A stretch of 64,000 nt of DNA from CAZPWQ01 sp964590495. GTDB lineage: Bacteria > Bacteroidota > Rhodothermia > Balneolales > Balneolaceae. Of the stretch, positions 1 to 9,269 are shown in pieces. Under the pieces are notes generated by a model. The model made no database searches. It was given only the letters and a program-made list of their open reading frames with translations, and was not told the origin of the DNA. How positions within the stretch are numbered: position 1 is the first letter of the stretch; every line of letters starts with the position of its first letter. The DNA lies in the NCBI GenBank assembly GCA_964590495.1, contig CAZPWQ010000001.1, forward strand, positions 58,996 through 122,995, read 5' to 3'. The position numbers were made by a program, and so were the translations under genes.

Positions 1-560
1 AGCGGTATGTACTGTTTATAAATACTTCCGGCCTGACCATTGGAATAGGTTTCATTTTCAAACGAATTAAGAATCTGGATTTCATACAAGCTCATTAGAA
101 ATACGCCACTATTACTGTATCCCTGCCCGCTTTTGCCTTCATCAACCGGTGCCAGCCACTCAATATGAAGCTGAAAATTATCGAACTTCTGCCTGGTTTC
201 AATAGCCCCGGTGCCCGGATTCACGACTAAATCACCGTCGGAAATATTCCATTGGGCTTCTTCATGGTCATAATTGTCGTCCCACTTTTCAAACATCTTC
301 TCAACTCCGTCTGCTGTTGTAGGCTCACCCCGGAATTGCGGTTTTTGCCATTCGGACAAATCCTCTCCGTCAAATAATACGATGGCATCGGAAGGCGGAT
401 GATCAAGTCCGAGCAAATCGCCGGGAGTAACTACCGGAGGCACAGGTTCCCAGACCTCGCTTTCTTCAGGCTTGACATCCTGTGCCTGAACGGTCATAAA
501 GCACAGAGTAAAGATACTTAACAGCACCATCAATTTGGGAGAATTGTCTGATTGAGTCAT
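1..560 (-). CDS. DUF1080 / 3-keto-disaccharide hydrolase family protein (3' end outside window)
   Basis: Translation from an ATG at 560 stays open to the left edge, giving 186 residues of an incomplete protein. Residues 1-26 form a signal peptide (hydrophobic core, then QAQ). The DUF1080 (PF06439) signature is clear: LFDGEDLSEW at 62-71, HIEW at 132-135, NSG at 150-152, YEIQIL at 159-164 and GQAG at 175-178. Members of this concanavalin-like fold family include hydrolases that cleave 3-keto-glycosides, and many are secreted and of unknown substrate. The next two genes on the same strand are a sugar-isomerase-like TIM barrel and a Gfo/Idh/MocA oxidoreductase, the usual partners in a 3-keto-glycoside route. 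The start has no strong Shine-Dalgarno; Met11 is an alternative. Family assignment is firm, the reaction is inferred. Confidence 0.88.
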   Translation of the reverse strand, partial: MTQSDNSPKLMVLLSIFTLCFMTVQAQDVKPEESEVWEPVPPVVTPGDLLGLDHPPSDAIVLFDGEDLSEWQKPQFRGEPTTADGVEKMFEKWDDNYDHEEAQWNISDGDLVVNPGTGAIETRQKFDNFQLHIEWLAPVDEGKSGQGYSNSGVFLMSLYEIQILNSFENETYSNGQAGSIYKQYIP

Positions 561-1151
561 GTTATTGAAAAGGCTTTAATAAGATTAACGCACTTTGATT
601 GAAGACTTCTTATTCAAGATAAACCTGTAGTTTAGGTATGGATTTATAAGCACCACTTGTTTAGATAAAACTAATTTAATCCTTAGCAGAAAGGCACCAT
701 TATATATTTTATATCCGCCAGAAAATACCTATCAAAATAACAGATTATTTCTAAAATTATAGTTTATTTTTTATCCCGTTTATGCAAAAAATGCAAAAAA
801 TTTGTCCGATCCTTCTGACCCCCTTTTTGCCCCTAAATCCCCTAAAGGGGACTTGTAATGAGTGGCTTTTGAAGAAAAGTAGCTTTTTATTTAAATGCAG
901 AGACATATCTTAAATATGATTTCGTATTCTGTAGCCAACTCATACTCAAAAAATTACGGGACGTTTCAGTCCGCAAAACCCCGGACTTCCAGTTTTGTTA
1001 ACAGCCCACTGGCGTCATTATCAGCAAGGGCAACTAATCATGCCTTTTGTTAAAATTGACAGCTATTTTACAGCGGATGAGATCCCTCCACTACAGCCCC
1101 GATAAAAAACATCGGGACTTCCGGTCGGGATGACAATGCAAGTGTGCATTT
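561..1151. other. Intergenic region with dispersed palindromes
   Basis: No credible gene in 590 bases. The part next to the DUF1080 start (561-800) is very AT-rich and would hold its promoter. At 839-850 lies the hairpin CCCCTAAAGGGG inside a longer C/G-rich repeat (about 816-857) related to copies near 39062 and 47313. A second palindromic patch (1097-1119) has CCCCGAT and ATCGGGA arms. Confidence 0.6.
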
Positions 1152-2198
1152 TCAATCCAATCCGAGCACCTTCCGGTTAAGTTCATCATCAGCACCGGCA
1201 CCGGCAAAATCGTCGAACGCTTTTTCTGTTTTTTGAATAATATGTTCGGCAATAAAGGGTGCCCCTTCAGCGGCTCCCTGCTCGGGATGTTTCAGGCAGC
1301 ACTCCCATTCCAGCACGGGCCAGCCTTCGAAATCGTACTGAGCCAGCTTGCTGAAAATAGCTTTGAAATCTACGTCACCATCACCCAGCGACCGGAAACG
1401 TCCGGGACGATCTACCCAGCTTTGATAGCCGCCATACACGCCGGAACGGCCGGTAGGATTGAATTCGGCATCCTTTACATGGAACATGCGAATGCGTTCG
1501 TGATAGATATCGATAAATTGAATGTAATCAAGCTGCTGCAATACAAAGTGGCTGGGGTCGTACAGAATATTCGCACGGGGATGGTTATCGGTCACCTCAA
1601 GAAACTTTTCAAATGTAACTCCATCGTGCAGATCTTCTCCGGGATGTAATTCGTAACATACATCCACGCCGTTTTCATCAAAGACATCCAGGATCGGCTT
1701 CCATCGTTTTGCCAGCTCTTCAAATCCGGCTTCCACGAGTCCCGCCGGACGCTGAGGCCATGGATACATCGTATGCCACAAAAGTGCGCCGGAAAAACTA
1801 ACATGTTCGGTAATGCCGAGATTCTGACTGGCTTTGGCTGCCAATTCCAGCTGGTTTATTGCCCATTCGGTACGTTCATCGGGCTTACCGTGTAACTCCT
1901 CCGGGGCAAAACCATCGAACAATTTGTCATAGGCTGGATGTACGGCCACAAGCTGGCCCTGAAGGTGTGTCGACAACTCCGTGATTTCCACACCGGCTTC
2001 GTTTACAACACCCTTGATCTCATCAGCATAGGTCTGGCTTTCAGCCAGTTTTTCGAGATCAACACATCGCGGATCCCAGGTGGGAATCTGAACTCCTTCG
2101 TACCCCAGGCCGGCTGCCCATTCGCAGATTGATTTTAAATTATTAAACGGTTCTTCATCGCCCATAAACTGGGCCAAAAATATTGCTGGACCTTTCAT
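1152..2198 (-). CDS. Sugar phosphate isomerase/epimerase (xylose-isomerase-like TIM barrel)
   Basis: A 348-residue cytoplasmic protein of the AP-endonuclease 2/xylose-isomerase-like superfamily (PF01261). Metal-site residues typical of the family are visible: Glu183 in YELHPGED, Asp214 in YDPSH, His240 in MFHVKD and a Glu in LEWE (297-299). There is no signal peptide. These proteins isomerise or epimerise keto-sugars, and members next to Gfo/Idh oxidoreductases often act on 3-keto or inositol-type intermediates. It lies 176 bases downstream of the oxidoreductase (2375-3532) and upstream of the DUF1080 gene on the same strand, so the three probably serve one pathway. ATG start at 2198. The exact substrate cannot be read from the sequence. 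Confidence 0.87.
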   Translation of the reverse strand: MKGPAIFLAQFMGDEEPFNNLKSICEWAAGLGYEGVQIPTWDPRCVDLEKLAESQTYADEIKGVVNEAGVEITELSTHLQGQLVAVHPAYDKLFDGFAPEELHGKPDERTEWAINQLELAAKASQNLGITEHVSFSGALLWHTMYPWPQRPAGLVEAGFEELAKRWKPILDVFDENGVDVCYELHPGEDLHDGVTFEKFLEVTDNHPRANILYDPSHFVLQQLDYIQFIDIYHERIRMFHVKDAEFNPTGRSGVYGGYQSWVDRPGRFRSLGDGDVDFKAIFSKLAQYDFEGWPVLEWECCLKHPEQGAAEGAPFIAEHIIQKTEKAFDDFAGAGADDELNRKVLGLD

Positions 2199-2374
2199 AA
2201 GAATAGATATTTTAAATTAAGATTGGTTAAATAGAACACGGATAATGCGATTTTTATGGATTTGCACGGATAAATATATCATTCTTTAATATTCACTTCT
2301 GGAATATTATCCGGGATAGCCTGATCACTAGAGCGGGGGTTAATTCCCGCGGCTAGAAATTACTTACCATCAAT

Positions 2375-3532
2375 CTATTGTTTAAATTTTGTCCACTTCT
2401 TATCGCTTTTATTGGATTCAATCAGCGTATCGATAAAGGCGATGCCGCGCACACCGTCGTGTACTGTTGGGAAATCCAGATGCTCAGGGGCGGGTTTCTC
2501 TCCGCTTAACCGGCTGCCCAGTGCCTGTGCAAAGTTTCTGTAAACATTTGCAAAGGCTTCTATGAAACCCTCGGGATGACCTGCGGGAAGCCTGGTGTTT
2601 AGTGTCGCATTTTCACCGATATAAGGATTTCCTGTTCGATATTTTTCTTCAGGTTGTCCCTGGTGTTTGACGTACAACGTATTTGGCTCTTCCTGATGCC
2701 ATTCCAACCCGCCTTTTTCTCCATAGACATAAATTTTGAGCGAGTTCTCTTCACCCACGCTTATCTGGCTAGCATGAAGCACACCTTTTGCACCGTTTTC
2801 AAAACGCAATAATACGTTTCCGTCGTCATCCAATGGACGGCCTTCTACAAAGGTACTCAGGTCGGCACACAGCTCGGAAATTTGCAAACCGGTTACATAT
2901 TCAGCCAGGTTCTCGGCATGCGTTCCGATATCTCCCATGGCTCCTGCCGGACCTGCTTTCTCAGGATCGGTACGCCACGAGGCCTGTTTATTCCCTTCCT
3001 CCTCCAGTTTGGTGGCGAGCCATCCCTGCGGATACTCTACTACAATCTTCCGGATTTCTCCCAGGTCGCCCTCTTCAACCATCTGGCGCGCCTGTTTTAC
3101 CATCGGATACCCGGTATAATTGTGCGTCAGTGCAAACAGCAATCCGGTATCCTCAACCAGTGACTGCAGCTCCCTGGCTTCCTTCAGATTTACCGTCATT
3201 GGCTTGTCACATACAACGTGGAATCCATTTTCCAAAGCCAGTTTGGCCGGTGGAAAATGCAAATGATTCGGAGTGACGATAGATACAAAATCCATCCTTT
3301 CCCCTTCCGGAAATTCTTTCTCCTTCTTGATCATCTCCTCAAACGAACCGTATGCACGATCTTCGTCGAGAAACAGCTCTTTGCCGGTAGCCTTTGATTT
3401 TTCAGGACTGCTGCTGAAAGCTCCACACACCAGTTCGATATACCCGTCGAGTGCGGCAGCTTTACGATGGACTTCTCCGATAAAAGCCCCTTTGCCACCG
3501 CCGACCATTCCCATTCTCACTTTTCTTTCCAT
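2375..3532 (-). CDS. Gfo/Idh/MocA family NAD(P)-dependent oxidoreductase
   Basis: 385 residues. The N-terminal Rossmann fold begins with MGMVGGGKGAFIG (residues 7-19), and the family's catalytic-lysine motif CDKP is at 108-111, with a second conserved patch GDIGTH (200-205) carrying the Asp and His expected in the active site. The C-terminal alpha/beta domain (PF02894/PF22725 type) follows. No signal peptide, so the protein is cytoplasmic or, less likely, exported by an unrecognised route. Enzymes of this family oxidise the C3 hydroxyl of sugars or reduce keto-sugars. It is first in the leftward group that continues with the TIM-barrel protein and the DUF1080 hydrolase. Substrate inferred only from the neighbours. 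Confidence 0.9.
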   Translation of the reverse strand: MERKVRMGMVGGGKGAFIGEVHRKAAALDGYIELVCGAFSSSPEKSKATGKELFLDEDRAYGSFEEMIKKEKEFPEGERMDFVSIVTPNHLHFPPAKLALENGFHVVCDKPMTVNLKEARELQSLVEDTGLLFALTHNYTGYPMVKQARQMVEEGDLGEIRKIVVEYPQGWLATKLEEEGNKQASWRTDPEKAGPAGAMGDIGTHAENLAEYVTGLQISELCADLSTFVEGRPLDDDGNVLLRFENGAKGVLHASQISVGEENSLKIYVYGEKGGLEWHQEEPNTLYVKHQGQPEEKYRTGNPYIGENATLNTRLPAGHPEGFIEAFANVYRNFAQALGSRLSGEKPAPEHLDFPTVHDGVRGIAFIDTLIESNKSDKKWTKFKQ

Positions 3533-3888
3533 AATAATTTTAGAAGTTAGATTAAAAAATTTTATTCCTGCATGTGGAATTAAAAAAGAATATTGATAAA
3601 AATCATTTGTAATGCAGTAATTTCGATTCCTATCTCGTCCCGGTGTCTTTCCCGACTGCTGTCAGTGCTCTGCTCCGTGACGGAAAAACCAACCGCCCTG
3701 CTGCCGTTAGCTGCGCTATTTTTAAAATGTTGGGACAACTTTTCAACTAAACTGCATGTTGCGGAGCAAAGCTCCGCGTATAATCAATTGCCTTTTCATA
3801 ATTCATCGACGTCCCGCAGCAGAGCTACGGGACGAGATAAAAAAAGGGTGAGATAGATTATATCTGTAACCTGTTATATAAATGCAGG
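3533..3888. other. Intergenic region carrying a 207-bp palindromic element
   Basis: Between two leftward genes. It holds the promoter side of the oxidoreductase gene (3533-3630, AT-rich) and then a compact repeat element at 3632-3838, described separately. No gene supported; short open frames here cross the palindromes. Confidence 0.6.
3632..3838. repeat. MITE-like 207-bp element with 11-bp inverted ends and internal hairpins
   Basis: The ends are perfect inverted copies of ATCTCGTCCCG (3632-3642 and 3828-3838). Inside are a perfect hairpin GCGGAGC-AAA-GCTCCGC (3761-3777), a hairpin CGTCCCG...CGGGACG (3810-3834) whose tip contains GCAGAGC, and a degenerate copy of the same tip (GCTCTGC, 3666-3672). 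Related hairpins occur near 30447 and 55146. No transposase is encoded. Target-site duplication is not obvious. Confidence 0.65.
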
Positions 3889-6800
3889 TTAGTCAGATGC
3901 TAAATCCCCGGAAAAGGAAACTGTTCTTGTATTCCGCCTGAAGTCGGTAATATCTATTGATTGCACATTATCATTTATCAGTATAAAACGGCCGGAGGAG
4001 GATAAAAAAGAGGAACCATAGTAAAATTCAACTTTGCGGCTGCTTCCATCTTCATAATGTATGACTGCAGATTGATCCATGTCATCAGCCTGGAAAATTT
4101 TCGAGGTCTGTGTCGTTTGGAAAAGTTTTAAAGGTCCCCGGTTTTGAGCCGTTGCAACCAGCGGTGAATCATTTACTCCTTTCAATTTTACCAATGCCTT
4201 GGCATCCCCCGGCACAAAAAAGCCGCTCTCTTCAAAACTCTTCACATCAAAACCACCCGTTCCGTCTCCGGTCAGCACCAGCCCGTTCAGAGCATCCGCT
4301 CTGCTCACCGACAATTCCATGCCATGGTCATTACCGGTTAACACCACATCAAGATTCCCATCTCCATTCACATCTTCTGCTAAACAGCCATAAACAGGCG
4401 CCCACTGTGCTTCATCAGGCAACGGAGTGATGACAAATTTCCCGTTCCCCCTATTTTCTATGAAAGAAGTTTCCATATGGTTAGCCTGGTAATTCAATAT
4501 GCTATTGGTTTCAAATAGTGAAAGAATTTCATCCATCGTAACCCGGGCAAAGGCATGATTGGTTTCATACTTTTCCCCGATAGCAGGTAACTGTTTAGTC
4601 AGGTCTCCAAGTCCGTGATATGGAACTTCAACCCTGTAGCCATCACGTTCCATTTTGCTGTATATGGATGGAATCGCATCGAACATGCCGTTATTATCAA
4701 AATCGGAAGCATATATATTTACCGGATACTTCTCATCTGCCTGGAAATAGGTATTTGTTCCAATGTTACCGGCTATATAATCAATATCACCATCATTATC
4801 GAAATCCCCACCGCACAGACTGTTCCACCAGCCCTTATAATCAGCCAGACCTGTGCTGTCAGTTACATCAACAAAGCTGCCGGAATCATTTTTTAAAAAC
4901 CTGAGCGACATCCATTCGCCCGCCAATATCAGATCGACCCATCCGTCGTTATTAAAATCGGTCCATAGTGCATCAGAAACCATCCCAAATTCATCAAGCA
5001 GAGGAGCTACTTCCTTATTGGCAATTTGAAAACGTATCTCCCCGTGGTCTGAGACATTCTCAAGGATATAGCTGTCCACCGGTTCCGGATACCGTTGAGG
5101 GCTTACCCGTCCTGCTACAAACAAGTCCAGGTCTCCGTCCCTGTCAAAATCTGCTGCCCGTACCACCGAACCGCTTGAGAGAAAAGACGGAAGAGCATCA
5201 TTCACCAGGCGGAATCTACCCTCCTCATTTATAAACAGCCGGTCTTGGTACGCCTTGTCTCCACGGGGATGCTCATAGCTCCCGCTTACTATAAAGAGAT
5301 CGTCGTCGCCATCACCATCGGCATCAAAAAAAAGGCTGCTCAGTTCCTCTTCCCGGTTTTCCCGGTCATCCCCCAAAAGAAGATCTTCTTCTGAAAACGT
5401 TCCATCCTGTTGCTGAATAAGGAATACTCCTCTATGATCGAATGATCCGGATATATAAATATCGTTTAATCCGTTGCTGTTTACGTCGCCAACCGCCAGC
5501 CCCGGTCCGTATTGGGACAGTTTATGTGGCAGCAGCGGCTGAACATTGAAATCATTGTAATCCCATTCTTCATGCACATAATCGATAGAAAGCTCATCTG
5601 TAATATTCTGAAACAAACTCTTTTGCCGGTCGGGGGGATTCGATTCCTCGTTCGCCTTTTCTGATGCGTTCTTTTGATACACCGTAAGTTCCTGGTTGGA
5701 TTCGACATTCCGGATCACCTGGCTCTTGCCGCCGGGCCAGTTCACTGTCAGTTTATCTGCTATTGTATTGTTACCCAGACCAAAATGGACAACCGGTTCC
5801 ACGCTGGATATATACCCTCTGTATGTGGTATATTCCTGATATTGCTTTTCTCCATCACCATACTCAATTTCGACATGTGCTCCCAGTCCCATGGTATTAT
5901 CTCCCGTTCCCTCGAACCTGATTCTCAAATAATTATTTTCTTCGGGATGTATTTCAGACAGGCGATTTCGAAAAATAAATACGGGATCATTAATATTGTT
6001 TACCACCAGATCCAGACTGCCGTCATTATTGAAGTCGGCCTGAGCGGCCCCATAGGAAAAGGAGGGTATTTTCATACCCCACTTCTCGGTTACATCCTCA
6101 AAACGCAAGCTGTGGTTATCCCCCTCCCCTTTATTTCGGTAGATGTAATTACTGACTTTTTCAGAAGGTAACTGCTCCAACAAGTCTTGTATGGATAAAT
6201 AGCGGGGATACATCTGAAACAAATCTTCAAAATCATTATCTGTCATATCCTTTGGAAAACCGTTCGTAATAAGGATATCCCGCCATCCGTCATTGTCAAA
6301 ATCCATCAGCAGGGGAGCCCAGCTCCAGTCTGTTTCTGCTATACCTGAATGGATAGCTACATCACTGTAAAACGGCTGACCGGTTTCAGGATTCTTACCC
6401 TGATAAACCTGTAAGACATTTCTTACGAACTGGGAATCATAATTATTTTTTTTGTTTTTCAGATAAGCCGAATAATCATTAGCCCGGATCATTTTTTTCT
6501 TTCTCTCATTATCCTCGGGACGCATATCCACCACCACTACTTCCGGGAAACCATCGTTATTAAGATCAGCCACGTCGTTACCCATGGCGGCATAAGCCGT
6601 ATGTTTAAAAATCTGTCCGGATTGATCCGTAAAATTGCCGTTCCCATCATTTAGATAAAGTAAGTCATTGGTAAAAAAATCATTAGCAATGATAATATCT
6701 TTCGATCCGTCGCGGTTTATATCGGCAATATTCAACCCCAGGCCATAACCTGGTTCTGAAATTCCAGCTTCTTCGCTGACTTCCCGGAACCATGGATGTC

Positions 6801-7506
6801 CCAGAGAATCAACTCCCTCATTTCTGTAAAGTATGTCTTTTGTTACACCTATATCCGGAATTCTTTGGGGGCCATCCCGGCGCATTGAATTATTTCTGTT
6901 GAACTGGTTCACCATCAAAAACAGATCCAGATCTCCATCATTATCATAATCAAAAAAAGTAGCCATAGTGGTGTGGGCTGTATCCGCAACATTGTACTCG
7001 GCGGCCATCTCCCTGAATACCGGTACGTCATTCTCATTTACGCCCTGGTTAATGTAAAAAAGATTGGTGCGGTGTTTCGATTCGTCATTAGTTGTGGCAC
7101 AAACATAAATATCCATAAGACCGTCATTATTAATATCCACTACAGCCACCCCCGAGCTCCAAGTTCCCTCAGCAGCTACATTCGCTTCTTCCGAAACATT
7201 ATCGAATTTAAAGTCCCCCATGTTCAGGTAAAGCTCGTTATCCACCATAAGACCGGTAAAATAGATATCCTGCAGGCCATTATTATTAAAATCAGCAATG
7301 GCTACTCCCCCACCATTATATATATTTGTATAATTGATAATATTCAGCGTGTCATTCTCCGCCATCTCATTCGAAAACGTCACCCCCGTCTCTTCGGCAG
7401 ATAATCGTTCAAATAGCGGCTCATTTTTAGTACAGGCTGCTGTCAGGAGAGCTAACACCAGTCCCATTAGCCATAGTATCTGCCTGTCCCTGTCATGTTC
7501 TTTCAT
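3889..7506 (-). CDS. Giant FG-GAP/VCBS beta-propeller lipoprotein with ASPIC/UnbV domain
   Basis: 1205 residues from the ATG at 7506 (a TTG one codon upstream is less likely). The signal peptide ends in the lipobox LTAAC, lipid Cys25, so this is a surface or periplasmic lipoprotein. Many VCBS/FG-GAP repeats of the form ADFNNNGLQDIY, VDINNDGLMDIY, FDYDNDGDLDLF and DLNNDGFPEVVV cover about residues 60-520 and 650-1050; these Asp/Asn loops bind calcium in integrin-like propellers. An ASPIC/UnbV domain (PF07593) sits near 535-615 with FGLGN and VNWPGGK. Such proteins are common next to SusCD systems in this phylum and are thought to bind glycans or proteins; no catalytic site is visible. The function is unknown beyond that. 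Divergent from the next propeller gene at 7675. Confidence 0.88.
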   Translation of the reverse strand: MKEHDRDRQILWLMGLVLALLTAACTKNEPLFERLSAEETGVTFSNEMAENDTLNIINYTNIYNGGGVAIADFNNNGLQDIYFTGLMVDNELYLNMGDFKFDNVSEEANVAAEGTWSSGVAVVDINNDGLMDIYVCATTNDESKHRTNLFYINQGVNENDVPVFREMAAEYNVADTAHTTMATFFDYDNDGDLDLFLMVNQFNRNNSMRRDGPQRIPDIGVTKDILYRNEGVDSLGHPWFREVSEEAGISEPGYGLGLNIADINRDGSKDIIIANDFFTNDLLYLNDGNGNFTDQSGQIFKHTAYAAMGNDVADLNNDGFPEVVVVDMRPEDNERKKKMIRANDYSAYLKNKKNNYDSQFVRNVLQVYQGKNPETGQPFYSDVAIHSGIAETDWSWAPLLMDFDNDGWRDILITNGFPKDMTDNDFEDLFQMYPRYLSIQDLLEQLPSEKVSNYIYRNKGEGDNHSLRFEDVTEKWGMKIPSFSYGAAQADFNNDGSLDLVVNNINDPVFIFRNRLSEIHPEENNYLRIRFEGTGDNTMGLGAHVEIEYGDGEKQYQEYTTYRGYISSVEPVVHFGLGNNTIADKLTVNWPGGKSQVIRNVESNQELTVYQKNASEKANEESNPPDRQKSLFQNITDELSIDYVHEEWDYNDFNVQPLLPHKLSQYGPGLAVGDVNSNGLNDIYISGSFDHRGVFLIQQQDGTFSEEDLLLGDDRENREEELSSLFFDADGDGDDDLFIVSGSYEHPRGDKAYQDRLFINEEGRFRLVNDALPSFLSSGSVVRAADFDRDGDLDLFVAGRVSPQRYPEPVDSYILENVSDHGEIRFQIANKEVAPLLDEFGMVSDALWTDFNNDGWVDLILAGEWMSLRFLKNDSGSFVDVTDSTGLADYKGWWNSLCGGDFDNDGDIDYIAGNIGTNTYFQADEKYPVNIYASDFDNNGMFDAIPSIYSKMERDGYRVEVPYHGLGDLTKQLPAIGEKYETNHAFARVTMDEILSLFETNSILNYQANHMETSFIENRGNGKFVITPLPDEAQWAPVYGCLAEDVNGDGNLDVVLTGNDHGMELSVSRADALNGLVLTGDGTGGFDVKSFEESGFFVPGDAKALVKLKGVNDSPLVATAQNRGPLKLFQTTQTSKIFQADDMDQSAVIHYEDGSSRKVEFYYGSSFLSSSGRFILINDNVQSIDITDFRRNTRTVSFSGDLASD

Positions 7507-7674
7507 CAAAATGTTTTTTATTGCAAACGGTAATATTGAGATATTTTAACAACTAGTAAAAGTGCAAAGTGAAACTTTTCTTTGCAACTATTATTTATCA
7601 GGATTTTAATTACGTTTTGTTTGGGCTTATAGCCTTACTATTATTAAACGTTTAGCTGAACCAGAGCCAACGGT

Positions 7675-9183
7675 ATGGGAAAAGGAAAAATAATATTCGC
7701 TGCGGGGGTAGTAATAATCCTTGTTTGTATTGTTGCCTTATTCGAGAATGATCTGTTCTTCATCCCTGATAATTGGGAACAAAAAATACCGGATATAGGA
7801 TCTTCATCCTCTCCGGGGACCGCCGACCTGAACAGTGACGGAATACTCGATATTGTGATGGGCGGCGGAGGACCTGAATTCGCATCAACCGAGCATGGAG
7901 TATTTGCCCTGGACGGAAAGGATGGCTCCCTCTTATGGTCGGTGCCGGCCAGAAATCAAGTGGTGGGTTCTCCCGTGTTCAAGGATCTGAACAACGACGA
8001 AACGCCTGACGTCATCATCGGAGGACGGACGGGAATATTATATGCCATCAATGGAAAATCAGGAGAACTTTTCTGGGAATTCATGCCTGATCATGAATCC
8101 ATGGATATTGTTAACGACCGCTCCATTCTAAACTTTTACAATCCCCAGTTTATTCCCGATCAGGACGGAGATGGTATTGAAGATATTCTTATTGCGTATG
8201 GGGGCTTTATAAAAGCTCCACCCGAAGAAACAGATCGTCCCGCCGGCAGTCTCATGGTGATCAGCTCCAAAGCGGGTATGGAACTGGCTAAAGCTGAAGT
8301 GCCTGATGGCAGAGAGACATATATGTCACCGCTCGTTCATGATTTTGAGGGAAATGGAGAGTTGTCCGTTCTTTTTGGTTCGGGAGGTGAAACCATAAAC
8401 GGCCATTTTTACAAGACCAGTCTGGAAAGTGTGCTTCAGGAAAATCTGTCTAAAGCAACGGTGCTTGCTGACGGGAGAGGAAAAGGTTTTATTTCCCCAC
8501 CGGTATTAACTGACATTACAGGAGATGGAATCAAAGATATCATAGTAAACTCTGTAAACGGAAAGATTCTTTCATTTGACGGTTCCACCGAAAAACTTCT
8601 GTGGGAGTCCGATATCGGCGATGAATTCGAAGGATATACAACACCATCTCCGGGAAACTTTAACAGCGACAATACAATCGATTTTTTCGTCAGCTACGGA
8701 CATGGCATCTGGCCGGATATAGACTTTGCCTACCAGGTTATCCTGGACGGTAAAGACGGATCCGTTATATCGAAAGATACCGCCGGGACATTTCAGTATG
8801 CCTCTCCCCTAACCTTTGATTTTAACGAAGACGGCCGTGATGAAGTCCTTGTTGTAATCAATAAAAAAGAAGAACAGGAAACCGGTCTTTCTTCCCTGGA
8901 GATCTATGTTAATGAAATGATGGTTTACGATCCCCACAACCGGGATATATACCGGCTACATGAGAAAAAACCAGGATCGAACCTGGGATCAACGCCCCTG
9001 CTGACTGATCTGGACGGTGATGGATACCTCGATATCATTTACAGCTATATGGATGACGCTTTTAATTTTTACTCTTTCAAATCTTTTACGATTGAACGTA
9101 TTGAAACAAGCATTAAAGTTGACCTACCTGTAAAATGGGGGGAATACATGGGGCCGGAACATGACGGTGTTTATCAGAAGTGA
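7675..9183 (+). CDS. Membrane-anchored PQQ-like/FG-GAP beta-propeller protein
   Basis: 502 residues. One N-terminal hydrophobic segment (about 5-24) acts as signal anchor or uncleaved signal, with no lipobox. The rest alternates PQQ-type blades (GVFALDGKDGSLLWS, LYAINGKSGELFWEF) with FG-GAP calcium loops (DLNSDGILDIVMGGG, DLNNDETPDVIIGG, DQDGDGIEDILIA, DLDGDGYLDIIYS), which suggests a single seven- or eight-bladed propeller in the periplasm or on the surface. No enzymatic residues recognised. It is divergently transcribed from the 1205-residue propeller lipoprotein across 168 bases, so both may share control. A hairpin terminator follows at 9207-9239. Confidence 0.85.
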   Translation: MGKGKIIFAAGVVIILVCIVALFENDLFFIPDNWEQKIPDIGSSSSPGTADLNSDGILDIVMGGGGPEFASTEHGVFALDGKDGSLLWSVPARNQVVGSPVFKDLNNDETPDVIIGGRTGILYAINGKSGELFWEFMPDHESMDIVNDRSILNFYNPQFIPDQDGDGIEDILIAYGGFIKAPPEETDRPAGSLMVISSKAGMELAKAEVPDGRETYMSPLVHDFEGNGELSVLFGSGGETINGHFYKTSLESVLQENLSKATVLADGRGKGFISPPVLTDITGDGIKDIIVNSVNGKILSFDGSTEKLLWESDIGDEFEGYTTPSPGNFNSDNTIDFFVSYGHGIWPDIDFAYQVILDGKDGSVISKDTAGTFQYASPLTFDFNEDGRDEVLVVINKKEEQETGLSSLEIYVNEMMVYDPHNRDIYRLHEKKPGSNLGSTPLLTDLDGDGYLDIIYSYMDDAFNFYSFKSFTIERIETSIKVDLPVKWGEYMGPEHDGVYQK

Positions 9184-9206
9184 AAAAAAATTTCATTGTG
9201 CCAAAA

Positions 9207-9239
9207 AGACCTCCAGGGCTTTCAAAACCTTGGAGGTCT
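9207..9239. terminator. Bidirectional hairpin terminator between convergent genes
   Basis: The stem AGACCTCCAGGG / CCTTGGAGGTCT (12 pairs with one G-T) surrounds a 9-base loop, with A-rich DNA on the left and T-containing DNA on the right. It lies 23 bases after the stop of the propeller gene and 30 bases before the stop of the convergent lipoprotein gene. It is a sequence variant of the 33-base palindrome found at 35480 and 37237. Confidence 0.75.
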
Positions 9240-9269
9240 CATTACTTATACAAGGTCGCAACATTTACC

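Noticed and set aside
5674..6171. 165-residue plus-strand frame within the giant propeller gene
   Set aside because: Antisense shadow of the FG-GAP repeats, no start signal.
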